Origin: Mycobacterium rhizamassiliense
Lineage (GTDB): Bacteria > Actinomycetota > Actinomycetes > Mycobacteriales > Mycobacteriaceae
Reading direction: 5' to 3'
DNA: 64,000 nucleotides
Assembly: GCF_900157375.1 (NCBI RefSeq)
Contig: NZ_LT721901.1
Span: 4,049,685-4,113,684 of the forward strand
The notes under the pieces were generated by a model. That model saw nothing but the letters and a program-made list of their open reading frames with translations, was not told the origin of the DNA and made no database searches. Shown piece after piece: positions 1 through 9,847 of this stretch. Positions within the stretch are counted from its first letter, which is position 1. Each line of letters begins with the position of its first letter. The translations under genes were made by a program, and so were the position numbers.

Positions 1-3000
1 CATTTCGGTTCTGCTGAGCAAATCATCCTTGACTGTGAAGACGGCGGCGATTGGCCACTCGGCATGGAAGCCCTCGCGTGAGGTCCCGGAAGTCTTTTGG
101 CTGACGACGGCTCCGACGTCGGTCAGTCGATGGACAGCCTCGACGTAGATGTGGTCGTGCACCGTCTCTTCGAGCGCGGTACGGAGACATGCCTTCAGGT
201 CCCCAGGTCCGACCGTTGCACCCGACCGATGGTCGATGTCGACGAAGTCCGTTGCCGTCGGCGAGATTTCCCCTCGATTGAGTGCGGCATAGGCATCCAT
301 GACGACCGACCAGGTGGCCGAATGGTTGGCCGCTTCGCCGGCGAGGTAGCGGGCATCGAGTTCGGCGAAGGCCGTATCGGCATCGTCGGGGTCGAACGTG
401 ATACTCGCCGCAATTTGGTCGTCCTTGTTGATCTCGACGACGGCCAGGGCGGCGGCTTGGAACGCGTCCGGTTGCTGGTCGTGGTCGGTGAAGGTGAAAC
501 GGCCGAGTACGAGGCGCTCGCCGCGAGTCGCAATCATTAACGAGTTGGCATTGGTCATCCATACCTCGCTGGTCGCCCGCCAATTCGCCATCTCGGCATC
601 CCGACCGCGTCGGATACCAGCGTTGGCGATGCGACGGCGGTCGTCTGAGAAAAAATCCTCCGCCAGTCGTTCTTCCATAGCGGCCCAATCACGGATCGCG
701 AAGTCGGCCAGGTAATTTTCGAGCAGGCGGCTCGCCGCGTTCTGCGGCCGCTGCGTCTGCGGGTGCAATTCCTCGAATCGCGCGAGTGCGGCGTCGATGT
801 CGGCCAGGTCGAAAACCTCGACGCCGCTGATCAAGTCGCCTTCGACGGTGAAGCAGTAAATCATCGGCAACTCGGCGTCAAAGCCTTCATTTGAGGTGAG
901 CTTGAGCACTTGGGTGAAGACGGCTCCGCGGTCGTCCAGTCGATACACCGCCTCGATGTACGCCCTGGCGTCTGAAGTGATGTCCCAGAAGCCACGAATG
1001 GCTGCGGCCAGATCGATCCCCTCGGCCCATGCGAGTTGTCGATGATCCACGTAAACCGGATCCGGTGTCATCGGGGGAAGTTCGTGCCGATTGAAGGCGG
1101 CACTGATTCCTGCGATCGCCGACCACGTCTGCGCATGGGTGGCCGCCTCGCCGGCGAGGTAGCGGGCGTCGAGTTCGGCGAAGGCCGCATCGATGTCGTC
1201 GAGGTCGAACGCGACCATCGCCGCCAAACGTTCGTCGCCATCGCTCTCGATAACGGCCAGCAGCTCGATGAGGAATGCCTGCGGCTCGAAGCGGGCACGA
1301 GTGAGTGCGAGGCGTTCCCCGCGGGTTGCGATGACCTCAATCGTGGGACGCCCAGCGATCTCGGCGATCGCCAGCATGTCCTGCATCTGGGCATCCCGAC
1401 CCTGCAAGACTCCAGCACCCACCATCCGCCGGCGATCGTCGTGGCGCATGTTGTCGGCCATGCTCGCGGTTGTCGCGTCCCAGTCGCGGGCGGCGATGCA
1501 TGCCCAAATGTGCTCGTTCACTCGAGTTGCCACGTTTTCCAGTCGCCGCTGCCGCGGCCGCAACTCCTCAAACTTCGCAAGCGCAGCCTCGATATCGTCT
1601 TCTTCGTAAACTTCGAACCGCGGTTCGTCGAGGAGCTGCACAAGGGTTCGGGTCCACTGCAGTTCGCCCCCGTGCACATCCGTACCTTCGATGACGAGGC
1701 TGGCTACGATCCCATGGGCATCGAGCGCATGGATCACGGGTATCCAGTAGCGGGCATTGGGTACGAGAGCCCAAAGCGCCTCGACGGCCCTTCCGAAACC
1801 CTCCGCCGCGAAGGGAACTCGTCGATGGTCCTGGTATGCGAGGGACCTCAGTATCGGCCCTACCTCGTGACGATTGACCTCGGCGAGGGTGTCGATCGCG
1901 AGCTGCCACATGCGTGCGTACGGTGCGGCTTCGCCGGCGAGGTGGCGAGCATCGAGTTCGGCGAACGCCGCATCGATGTCGCCGGGATCGAACGTGATGA
2001 GTGCGATGATCCGTCCGTCGCTGTCGATCTCGGCAACATCGATCACGTCCATGAGGAAGGCCTCCGGCTGAGAATCGATGTTCAAGCCACGATTACGACT
2101 GAGAACGAGGCGTTCCCCGCGGATCGCTATGACCTCGGCCGTCGCGTGCATTCCCATGTCAGCGAGCACCCGCATGTCTTCGACCTGGGCGTCCCGACCA
2201 TGCCGGACCCCGGCACCCACGATCCGGCGGCGATCGTCATGGCACATGTCGCTGGCCACGATCGCGTCGACCACGTCCCAATCGCGGGCGTCGAAGCACC
2301 TCAGGAAGCGTTCAGTAACGCGGCTGGCCGCGTTCTCCAGTCGCCGTGAATTCGGTTGCAATTCCTCGAATCTCGTGAGCGCGGCGTCGAGGTCGGCCTC
2401 GTCGAAAATCTCGACGCGGCTGAACATGTCGCCGTCGATTGCGTAGACGGTGACCCCGCGCCACTCGGCATCAAGACCTTCTCGCGAAGTCCCGTGCGCG
2501 GCATACGTGACGACAGCTCCGAGGTTGTTCAGCCGGTGCACAGTCTCGAAGTAGCGGGACATGTGTTCGTCGAGGTCGAATCCGGCCTGGATGTATGCGA
2601 GCACATCGCCAGGCGCAAACGTCGCCGCGCGGCGATGATCGATGCTCTGGCAATTCGGTGTGGTCGAGGGCAGTTCGCGCCGATTCATCGATGTAAAGGA
2701 CTTAGCGATGACCGACCATGTCGGCGCGTACTCGGCCGCTTCGCCGGCGAGGTATCGGGCGTCGAGTTCGGCGGCGGCGCCCTCGAAGTCCTCTAGGTCG
2801 AACATGACGATCGCCGTTAACCGTTCGTCGGGTGAACTCTCGATTAGCTGGAGAACCTCGACGTGGAATGTCTCCGGCATCGCGTCGTCCTGCGAGAATC
2901 GCGCACGCGTGAGGGCGAGGTGCTCTCCGCGGGTCGCAACGACGTTCGACGTCGCGTGCGTGACCCCGAGTGTGGCGGCCTGCCGCAGGGTGTCGATCGC

Positions 3001-3966
3001 GAGACCTCGCCCCCGTTGTGTCTCTGCATTCACCACCCGACGGCGATCTTCGGCGCAAACGTCGTCATCTAGCGTGGCCGCCACGCCGTCCCAGTCGCCG
3101 GCCGAGAAGTACGCATGCATGCGTGTGTTCGCTCGACTCGCCGCGTTCTCCAACCGCGGTGTCGGCCTGCTTAATTCCTCGAACTTCGCGATCGCTGCGT
3201 CCAGGTCTGCCTCGTCGAACAGTTCGCAGCGGTCGATATTGTCGCCCTCGAGAGTCAGAAGAAATACTTCGCGCCACTCGGCGTCGAAGCCGTCTCGCGA
3301 GCTACCGGTCATTGCGTTGGTGACCACCGCCCCGCGACCGGTCAGCCGGTGCACGGCCTCGATATGAATCCTGGATTGCGGCGTGGTGTCCCAGGTCGCT
3401 TGGACGTAGGGGATCAAATCGCCCGGTGCGAATGCCCTCCCTTTTCGGTGGTCGATGTTCACCCATTGCGCCGTCGTTGACGGGAGCTCACGCCGGTCGA
3501 TTGCGGCGTAGGCCCTCGTAATCGCTGACCAGGTGCTCCTGTTCGCCGCCGCTTCGCCGGCGATGTAGCGGGCGTCGAGCTCCTCGATGGCGGCGTCGAA
3601 GTCGTCGTGGTCGAGCGTGACGATTGCGACGATCAGATTGTCGGTGTTGGTCTCGGCGATGATGAGCAGATCGGAGAGGAATTCCTCGGACCCCTTTTCG
3701 CGGCCCGTGAAGCGAAGACTTCCGAGGGCAAGGCGCTCCCCGCGGGTGGCGATGACAGTCGGTATGTTTGCGACCCACAGGTCGGCGGCTGTCCGCAAGT
3801 CTGAGACGTAGGAGCCGCGACCATGGCGGATTCCCGCTCCCACGACGTGACGGCGATCGTCATAGCGAAAGTCGTCGGCCAGCACTTCCGTCATGGCGTC
3901 CCACTCGCGCGCCGTGAAGCAAGCCACGAGGTGTTCGGCCATTTGACTTGTCTCGTTTTCCAGCCG
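1..3966 (-). repeat. Five tandem ~800-bp two-domain NTF2-like modules inside the giant regulator
   Basis: Modules begin near 3966, 3160, 2345, 1553 and 750 (minus strand), each opening with a variant of RLENAASR. The fifth is cut by the window edge. Each holds an A domain (DDRR motif, then TRGERLAL, ending in AELDARYLAGEAA) and a B domain (W at the start, DHR, HRL..GAV, ending in F.EADLDAA..FEEL). The copies are clearly homologous but diverged, so this is an old protein repeat rather than an identical DNA repeat. Confidence 0.85.
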
Positions 3967-6900
3967 TGGTGCCTCGCGGTCCTCGCCCTCGAGCCGTGCA
4001 TGCCTTTTATCGAGTTCGGCTGTCGCGGCGTCGATGTCCTCGGCGTCGAACCACATCTGCAGTGCAAGGCGGCCCGTCTTGTCGATTCCGTATAGCTGCA
4101 GAAATTCGTCCCGCGGGGCCCCAGGGCTCAGATCTGCAGGTCCCACTTCCAGCCGGGTGAGAGCGAGGCGCTCGCCACGGACGGCGAGAATCACGTGGCG
4201 GTGGCGCACCGGAGCCATGATTTCGCGGAATTGTTTGGCCTGCCTTTCCCATTCGTCATAGGAATCTTCGTGAGGTTCGAGACCGACGATCTTCCGACGG
4301 CTCTCCAACGAGATGACAGCTGCGACCAGCTGCTCGATCTCTCCCCAGGCTTCGCGATCGTATGCGGCATCTATCTTGCGAATCACTCGCGTACACGCGT
4401 TGTCCAATTCCAGCCGGGCATGCGCGGCATCGAGTTCGGCGATCGCGGCATCCATGTCTTCGACGTCGAACCACACCTGCAGCGCGACTCGCCCCTCCTC
4501 GTCGAGGCCGTATAGCTGGAGAAGTTCGTCGTGCGGCGCTCCAGGGCTTGTATCGGCGGTACTCGACACCAATCGAGACAGAGCTAGCCGCTCGCCTCGT
4601 GCGGCGACCATGACATAGTCGATCCGCGTGGCGCCCATCTCGACATCACGCCTTAACTCACGTCGCGCCACCACCGATGGGACCCTAAAGCCGACGATCT
4701 TGCGGCGACTCTCGATCGAGACATTGGGTGCGAAGAGCCGCTCGAACTCATCCCAGTCCTTGCGATGAATGGCGGCTATCACACGTTCGCCCACTCGCAC
4801 GCATTCGGTGTCGAGCTCGAGCCGGGCATGCGCGGAGTCGAGTTCTGCCGTCGCGGCGTCGATGTCTTCGACGTCGAATGAGACTTCCAGAGCGATTCGG
4901 CCGTCCTCGTCAAGGCCGATTACTTGGAGCATCTCGTCCTGCGGGGCACCGGAACTCGCGTCCGCAGTGCCCGCTTCGAGTCGCAAGAGGGCAACACGCT
5001 CGCCACGGATCGCGACCGGCGTGTGGCGGTATCGCACGATGCCCGACTGCAGATAATTTCGCATATCTCGCGGCCACTGGCCCGACGGCATCTCCCGCCT
5101 CGCAAACCCGACGATCTTCCGGCGATTCTCGACCGAGACGCGTGGGGCAAACAGCTGCTCGACCTCGTCCAATGCCTCGCGGTTGACCAAGGCGATTACC
5201 TGGTCGGCCACCAGCACGCAAGCATTGGTCCCGACACTCGGTGCTTCGGGCGGGGCCGGTGCGGTCGGCACCACCGGCGCGCCCAGAACGCCACGGGCCC
5301 TGTCAGCCAGCGCGGCAGCCCCTTTTCGTTCATAAAGATCGGCCGCGCGCTCTGCGGCGGCTCGGGCCCCCGGTGAATCACCGGCGGCCTCCAAAACTAT
5401 TGCCAGCGAGAGACATGCGTCGCCGTGGTCGACCAAGGCGTCGGTCCGCTCGGCCAGACTCACCGCGGCCTCGGCCACTCGGCGTGCCTCCGCGTGGTCG
5501 CCCTGGCGCGCCAGTAGTTTCGCCCTTAACGTCCGCCAGGCGATCGACGCCTTCAACGCGTGGCCGGCCAGACGCTCGCTCTCCGAACATAATTCGTCGG
5601 CCTCGGCGTCTCGGTCCAGCGCCAGGCAGGTGCGACCCAGCAGCGCGGCCGTCTCGGCGGTGTCGGCGTCGAGGCCCATTCGGCGAAAACCGTTGTAGGC
5701 CTTACGCAAATGTGACTCCGCGGCGGCGGGATCGTCGGCGACGAGCTCGACGATGCCGGCGAACTGCTCGACCTCGACAAGGGCATGACGCAGGCCGAGC
5801 TCGGTAACCGAGCGGCGGGCCGATTCGATCATCCGTCGGGCCGCCGCGGTGCGTCCGCGGAACCCCTCCAACACGGCCTGGCAGCGGGTCGACGTCGCCT
5901 CGACCGCGGGCGAGTCGGTTGTAATCCGCAGCAGCCGTACCACGTCCAGGCATCGCCCACCCGCGCGCGGGACCGGGTTGGGTCCCCACAACGCCGCAAG
6001 CGGCGCCTGGGCCAGCACCGCATTGACGCGCCGATGCTCTCGCGCGCGTCGGGCCGCGGTCAATGCGTCGTCCAGGGCTACTTCGCCGTCGCCAATCCTG
6101 CCCAGCCGTGCGAGGCACCCGGCCCGGACGGTGTGCGCTTTGGCTTCGCCCGCGGCATCGTCTAGTTCGGCCAGCTTTGCGGCAGCCGCGCCCAACGCGG
6201 TCTCCACTTGGTCCAACCGCTCGGGGTGAATCAGCATCGACAGCTCGCCGTCGAAGCATGTCGCCCACGCCGACAGCCGGACCGAATCGACTGTGGCGTC
6301 TTGCAATTGCGAGACCGCACCCAATGCCGAAGCCACGTCGCCCGCGGCGAGCAGAGCCTCGCACCGCGCCACCAACAGTTCGGCGACCTGATCGCCGCGG
6401 TCGGGCAGCTCGTCGTCGATCTCTTCCAGCGCGTGTAGCGCCCGGTCGTAGAGGTCGGCCGCACCTTCATACGCGAGCCGTGCCATCGCCTGGTCGGCGG
6501 CCCGGCGGCAGTACTCGACCGCCTTGACCGCGTTTCCCGCCCAAGCACATTCGAAGTAGTGGTAAGCCAGTTCGGCGAGCAGCTCGTCGTCGGAGCCGGA
6601 TTGGGTCTCCAGCGTGGCGGCGATGCGCTGATGCAGCCGCATGCGGCGCACGGATGCCAGCTCGGCGAGCAGCGACTGCCGCACGAGGGCGTGGTTGAAC
6701 CGGTAGTAACCGCCTGGCTCTTCGATGACGATGCCGGCCTTACACGCTTCGTCGAACGCGTCGACGAGGTCTTGCTCGGTTACCTGCTCTACCAACTCCA
6801 AGGCAAACCGGCTGCCCACGACCGCTGCTGCGGCGAGCGCCTTGTTGGTGTCCGCCGGGAGCCGGGATAGCCTGCGGCTCACGGCTTCTCGTACTCCCTG

Positions 6901-9060
6901 GGGCAACGTGCTCTGATCCCAGACGCCGCCGCTCTCATCGACGTGGCGCAAAGCCTCGATAAGGAAGAATGGGTTACCGCCCGTCACCGACGCCAATGCG
7001 TGGGCGAGTTCCTCGTCGTCGTAGCCTGCTTCGGCGACGTAGGCGGTCACATCGTCCTCGTCGAGGCCACTGAGATTGAGCCGGTTGGCCGTGCCGTCGC
7101 GGTGCAGGTCGGCGAGCGTCGCTGCCAACGGGTGCGAGCGGTCAAGGTCGGTGTTGCGGTACGTGCCGACGATCTGCACGCGCGCGTGGTCGCCGAAGCG
7201 CAGGAGATGCCGCAACAAGAGCAGCGTCGGCTTGGCCGCCCAATGCAGGTCGTCGAGTATCAGGACGACCGGAGCCGCCGCGGAAGCGATTTCCAGGGAT
7301 GCGACGACGGCATCGAAAAGTGCATAGCGTTCGGTATCGGGGTCAGAGCGGGCCGGCGGCGCGACATCGGGCAAGACGTCGGCCAGCCCGGGGACCAGTG
7401 GGAGCAGCGCCTCGACGCCGCGCACCGCGCGCAGCCGGCCGGCGCCGATGCAGGGGACGAGCGACCGCAGGGCTTCCGCGAAGGGCTGATACGGCGCACC
7501 GAGGTCCTCGTCGCAGCGGCCGTACAGCACGACCGCTCCCTGTGCGTATGCCTGCTGAGACCATTCGCCGGACAGCCGCGTCTTGCCCACACCCGGTTCG
7601 CCGGCGATCAGCACCGTGTGCGCGCCGCTGGTGAGGGTGGTCTGCCATGCCAGCAGCAGCTGTTCGAGCTCGTTGCCGCGCCCGACGAACGGGCCGGCGC
7701 CGACGAGCACCGGGGGAAGGGCGGGACGCTCCATCGGCGGTTCCCCCGTCGACAGCTCAGGACGATCGTCGGCGGTTTCCAGCCGCAGCTCGAAGACGTG
7801 CTCGGGACGCGGAAGGTTTTTCAGCTTGCGCATCCCCAGGTCGGTGAGCAGCACGTCGTCGGGCAGCGAATCGATGACCAGCTCGGCGGTCGCACCCGAG
7901 CACAGGATCTGGCCGCCCTCGGCCAGCGACCGCAGCCGCGCGGCCCGGTTCACCGCCCGCCCGAAGTAATCGCCGTCGCGCAGCTCGACCTCGCCGGTAT
8001 GCAGCGCGACCCGAACCCGCATGGGCTCGCGCAACTCCCAGGGCTCGTGGCCGATCGCCTCTTGCAACTCGAGGGCGGCCGCGGCGGCGGCGGACGGGCG
8101 GTCGAAGACCGAGAACGTCGCGTCACCCTCGCCGCGCGTCTTGATCAGCTTTCCCCCCCGCGACGTGACCACCTGCTCGACCAGCTCGTCGTGGCGCGCC
8201 AGCGCCACCGCCATCGCGTCGGCGTCTGCCTCCCAGGCGGCCGTCGATCCTTCGATGTCGGTGAGCAGGAAGGTCACGGCCCGCATCACCGACGGAAGCT
8301 GTTGTGCCACAGGCGTATCCAGCGATGGAGCTTGTGCGACGATCGCAGTCTCGAGCCGCCGAAGCTCCGGGCCGGGATCGATCCCCAGCTCGTCGGCCAG
8401 CAGCGACCGCGCCCGTTGATAGGCGGCCAGCGCGTCACCCTGCCTGCCGGCGCGGTAGAGGGCGAGCATCAGCTGCCCCCACCGCCGTTCGCGCAGCGGC
8501 GCGTCGGCCACCGAGGCCTCCAGCTCGCCGACGATCTCGGCGGCCCGCCCGGTGGCCAGCAGCGCGTCGGCCCGATCCTCGACGAGCGCGGCATGACGTT
8601 CGATCCAGCGCGTCTTCTCCGACACCCCCCGATGGCTGTCGGGCAGCTCGGGAGTGCCGCGCCACAGCGCCAACGCCTCCTCGAGGCGCGCGACGGCCTG
8701 GCCGGCGTCGCCCGCGGCGGCGGCGTGCCGGCCCAACCGAGCGGCCAAGGTGTATCGCGACGCATCCACCTCGGTTCCGGCCAGGGTCCAGCCCATGCCC
8801 TCGGTCAGCACCAGGCCGTCGCCGAGGGTGCGGCGCAGCGCGGAGATATGGGTCTGCAGGGCCTTGTCGGCGGTGCGGGGCGGGTCGCGGTCCCAAAGCA
8901 GCTCGACCAGCGTGGCGGCCGAGACGACCGAACCGCTGTGCAAACCCAGCATCGTGAGGATGGCGCGCGGCTTAGCGCCCGGGATCGCGACGGGCGTGCC
9001 ATCCTGTCGGACCTGGAGAGGTCCCAAAACCCCCAGTTCCACGCATGGAAGCGTACTCAT
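1..9060 (-). CDS. Giant SARP/BTAD - class III cyclase - AAA ATPase regulator with an NTF2-like domain array (3' end beyond window)
   Basis: The reading frame is open for 3,020 codons from the ATG at 9060 and continues past base 1. Domains in order: OmpR/SARP-type winged helix plus BTAD (about residues 1-250); class III nucleotide cyclase (about 256-440, with LTDIEGST, GEGD and NRAAR motifs); AAA/STAND ATPase with Walker A GEPGVGKTR near 487 and Walker B LILDD near 600; a helical TPR-like region to about 1270; then at least 13 NTF2/SnoaL-like domains. The first three NTF2-like domains are single; the next ten form five A+B modules. The N-terminal half matches the known mycobacterial cyclase-ATPase regulators (Rv0386 and Rv2488c type); the tail is far longer than is usual for them. 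It probably acts as a cytosolic one-component regulator, with the array as sensor or scaffold (inference). An in-frame ATG at 9069 is an alternative start, but GGAC lies at better spacing for 9060. Long plus-strand frames here are antisense shadows. Confidence 0.9.
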   Translation of the reverse strand, partial: MSTLPCVELGVLGPLQVRQDGTPVAIPGAKPRAILTMLGLHSGSVVSAATLVELLWDRDPPRTADKALQTHISALRRTLGDGLVLTEGMGWTLAGTEVDASRYTLAARLGRHAAAAGDAGQAVARLEEALALWRGTPELPDSHRGVSEKTRWIERHAALVEDRADALLATGRAAEIVGELEASVADAPLRERRWGQLMLALYRAGRQGDALAAYQRARSLLADELGIDPGPELRRLETAIVAQAPSLDTPVAQQLPSVMRAVTFLLTDIEGSTAAWEADADAMAVALARHDELVEQVVTSRGGKLIKTRGEGDATFSVFDRPSAAAAAALELQEAIGHEPWELREPMRVRVALHTGEVELRDGDYFGRAVNRAARLRSLAEGGQILCSGATAELVIDSLPDDVLLTDLGMRKLKNLPRPEHVFELRLETADDRPELSTGEPPMERPALPPVLVGAGPFVGRGNELEQLLLAWQTTLTSGAHTVLIAGEPGVGKTRLSGEWSQQAYAQGAVVLYGRCDEDLGAPYQPFAEALRSLVPCIGAGRLRAVRGVEALLPLVPGLADVLPDVAPPARSDPDTERYALFDAVVASLEIASAAAPVVLILDDLHWAAKPTLLLLRHLLRFGDHARVQIVGTYRNTDLDRSHPLAATLADLHRDGTANRLNLSGLDEDDVTAYVAEAGYDDEELAHALASVTGGNPFFLIEALRHVDESGGVWDQSTLPQGVREAVSRRLSRLPADTNKALAAAAVVGSRFALELVEQVTEQDLVDAFDEACKAGIVIEEPGGYYRFNHALVRQSLLAELASVRRMRLHQRIAATLETQSGSDDELLAELAYHYFECAWAGNAVKAVEYCRRAADQAMARLAYEGAADLYDRALHALEEIDDELPDRGDQVAELLVARCEALLAAGDVASALGAVSQLQDATVDSVRLSAWATCFDGELSMLIHPERLDQVETALGAAAAKLAELDDAAGEAKAHTVRAGCLARLGRIGDGEVALDDALTAARRAREHRRVNAVLAQAPLAALWGPNPVPRAGGRCLDVVRLLRITTDSPAVEATSTRCQAVLEGFRGRTAAARRMIESARRSVTELGLRHALVEVEQFAGIVELVADDPAAAESHLRKAYNGFRRMGLDADTAETAALLGRTCLALDRDAEADELCSESERLAGHALKASIAWRTLRAKLLARQGDHAEARRVAEAAVSLAERTDALVDHGDACLSLAIVLEAAGDSPGARAAAERAADLYERKGAAALADRARGVLGAPVVPTAPAPPEAPSVGTNACVLVADQVIALVNREALDEVEQLFAPRVSVENRRKIVGFARREMPSGQWPRDMRNYLQSGIVRYRHTPVAIRGERVALLRLEAGTADASSGAPQDEMLQVIGLDEDGRIALEVSFDVEDIDAATAELDSAHARLELDTECVRVGERVIAAIHRKDWDEFERLFAPNVSIESRRKIVGFRVPSVVARRELRRDVEMGATRIDYVMVAARGERLALSRLVSSTADTSPGAPHDELLQLYGLDEEGRVALQVWFDVEDMDAAIAELDAAHARLELDNACTRVIRKIDAAYDREAWGEIEQLVAAVISLESRRKIVGLEPHEDSYDEWERQAKQFREIMAPVRHRHVILAVRGERLALTRLEVGPADLSPGAPRDEFLQLYGIDKTGRLALQMWFDAEDIDAATAELDKRHARLEGEDREAPRLENETSQMAEHLVACFTAREWDAMTEVLADDFRYDDRRHVVGAGIRHGRGSYVSDLRTAADLWVANIPTVIATRGERLALGSLRFTGREKGSEEFLSDLLIIAETNTDNLIVAIVTLDHDDFDAAIEELDARYIAGEAAANRSTWSAITRAYAAIDRRELPSTTAQWVNIDHRKGRAFAPGDLIPYVQATWDTTPQSRIHIEAVHRLTGRGAVVTNAMTGSSRDGFDAEWREVFLLTLEGDNIDRCELFDEADLDAAIAKFEELSRPTPRLENAASRANTRMHAYFSAGDWDGVAATLDDDVCAEDRRRVVNAETQRGRGLAIDTLRQAATLGVTHATSNVVATRGEHLALTRARFSQDDAMPETFHVEVLQLIESSPDERLTAIVMFDLEDFEGAAAELDARYLAGEAAEYAPTWSVIAKSFTSMNRRELPSTTPNCQSIDHRRAATFAPGDVLAYIQAGFDLDEHMSRYFETVHRLNNLGAVVTYAAHGTSREGLDAEWRGVTVYAIDGDMFSRVEIFDEADLDAALTRFEELQPNSRRLENAASRVTERFLRCFDARDWDVVDAIVASDMCHDDRRRIVGAGVRHGRDAQVEDMRVLADMGMHATAEVIAIRGERLVLSRNRGLNIDSQPEAFLMDVIDVAEIDSDGRIIALITFDPGDIDAAFAELDARHLAGEAAPYARMWQLAIDTLAEVNRHEVGPILRSLAYQDHRRVPFAAEGFGRAVEALWALVPNARYWIPVIHALDAHGIVASLVIEGTDVHGGELQWTRTLVQLLDEPRFEVYEEDDIEAALAKFEELRPRQRRLENVATRVNEHIWACIAARDWDATTASMADNMRHDDRRRMVGAGVLQGRDAQMQDMLAIAEIAGRPTIEVIATRGERLALTRARFEPQAFLIELLAVIESDGDERLAAMVAFDLDDIDAAFAELDARYLAGEAATHAQTWSAIAGISAAFNRHELPPMTPDPVYVDHRQLAWAEGIDLAAAIRGFWDITSDARAYIEAVYRLDDRGAVFTQVLKLTSNEGFDAELPMIYCFTVEGDLISGVEVFDLADIDAALARFEELHPQTQRPQNAASRLLENYLADFAIRDWAAMEERLAEDFFSDDRRRIANAGIRRGRDAEMANWRATSEVWMTNANSLMIATRGERLVLGRFTFTDHDQQPDAFQAAALAVVEINKDDQIAASITFDPDDADTAFAELDARYLAGEAANHSATWSVVMDAYAALNRGEISPTATDFVDIDHRSGATVGPGDLKACLRTALEETVHDHIYVEAVHRLTDVGAVVSQKTSGTSREGFHAEWPIAAVFTVKDDLLSRTEM
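3967..5240 (-). repeat. Three single NTF2-like domains preceding the modules
   Basis: Three copies of about 140 residues share the motifs RRKIVG and ARGERLAL. They resemble the A domains of the downstream modules but have no B domain between them. They suggest that the array grew first by single-domain and later by two-domain duplication (inference). Confidence 0.75.
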
Positions 9061-9135
9061 GTAGGACATCGTCCGTAAGACAATTCAATGCGCAGTCAAG
9101 AACGAGTAAAGGCCGCGCTGGCAAATCTCAAGGCG

Positions 9136-9843
9136 TCAGTCGCCGTCATCAGCGAACAGCAAAGAGTCCGTGACCTGCGTGCCGTCGAAAAAGAACTCGT
9201 GCGTGGCACGACGCAGCGGCTCGATGGTGTTGTCCGGGTGCGCGATGACCCCGCCGCCCGATGGGATTCCGATCCCGGTGGCCGCGCCCTGCAGGGTGTG
9301 AATCGCGCCCGACAGCCGCTCCCAGTTGGTTGCCTCGTCGTGCGTGTCGATCACCACCGGTACCAGCGAGAACACCTCGAGCAATTCGGTCGCGGGGGAG
9401 TCGGTTTTCTCGACGATTCCGTATCGTCCGAGCTGCACGGCGCCGGCGGAGATGCCCACCAGGACCGCCCCTTGGTTGTAGCGGCCGACGATGGCTTCCT
9501 TCATGCCGCTTTCCTCGAACGTGGTCCAGCCCAGCCGCACGTCGCCGCCCGCGAGAACGATCAGCTGGGCGCGCTCCAGGAAATCGCGGTCGTCTGGGCC
9601 GAACGAGGAAAGGATCATGCGGCGCTCGGTGATCCCGACGTCGTCCATCGCGCCTTCGAAGATCTCGTAGAACTCCGGGCGATCCGCATTGGACGCACCG
9701 ATGTAGGCGGCGCGCAGGGGTGTGTCGCGAGCCAGGCCGTCGAGCGCCGACTGCAGCAGCGGTCGGCCCTGCCGCTTCCAGAACAGCAGCTGGCTGTCGG
9801 CCAGCAGATAAAGCGGTTGCAGCTGCGGGGCGGTCTCGGTCAC
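9136..9843 (-). CDS. Peptidase S51 / type 1 glutamine amidotransferase-like protein
   Basis: This 235-residue protein has the S51 (dipeptidase E/cyanophycinase) fold signature: LIVLAGGDVRLGW, and a nucleophile elbow GISAGA whose serine would be the catalytic residue. IGASNADRPE near the N-terminus and a C-terminal HEFFFDG also fit the family. It lacks a signal peptide and is probably cytosolic. The start is GTG, 4 bp after the stop of the upstream NTF2-like gene, and the giant regulator starts 75 bp downstream, so the three are likely co-transcribed. Substrate unknown; a dipeptide or isopeptide would be the family expectation. Confidence 0.85.
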   Translation of the reverse strand: MTETAPQLQPLYLLADSQLLFWKRQGRPLLQSALDGLARDTPLRAAYIGASNADRPEFYEIFEGAMDDVGITERRMILSSFGPDDRDFLERAQLIVLAGGDVRLGWTTFEESGMKEAIVGRYNQGAVLVGISAGAVQLGRYGIVEKTDSPATELLEVFSLVPVVIDTHDEATNWERLSGAIHTLQGAATGIGIPSGGGVIAHPDNTIEPLRRATHEFFFDGTQVTDSLLFADDGD

Positions 9844-9847
9844 CGTG

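Noticed and set aside
1036..2349. 437-codon plus-strand open frame
   Set aside because: Antisense to the NTF2-like array; repeats in it (FAGEVAGIEFGEGRIDV-type) are the reverse strand of AELDARYLAGEAA.
6943..9078. 711-codon plus-strand open frame
   Set aside because: It is antisense to the cyclase/ATPase regulator, has Arg/Gln/Gly-rich shadow composition and no domain motifs; the minus frame has clear BTAD, cyclase and AAA motifs.
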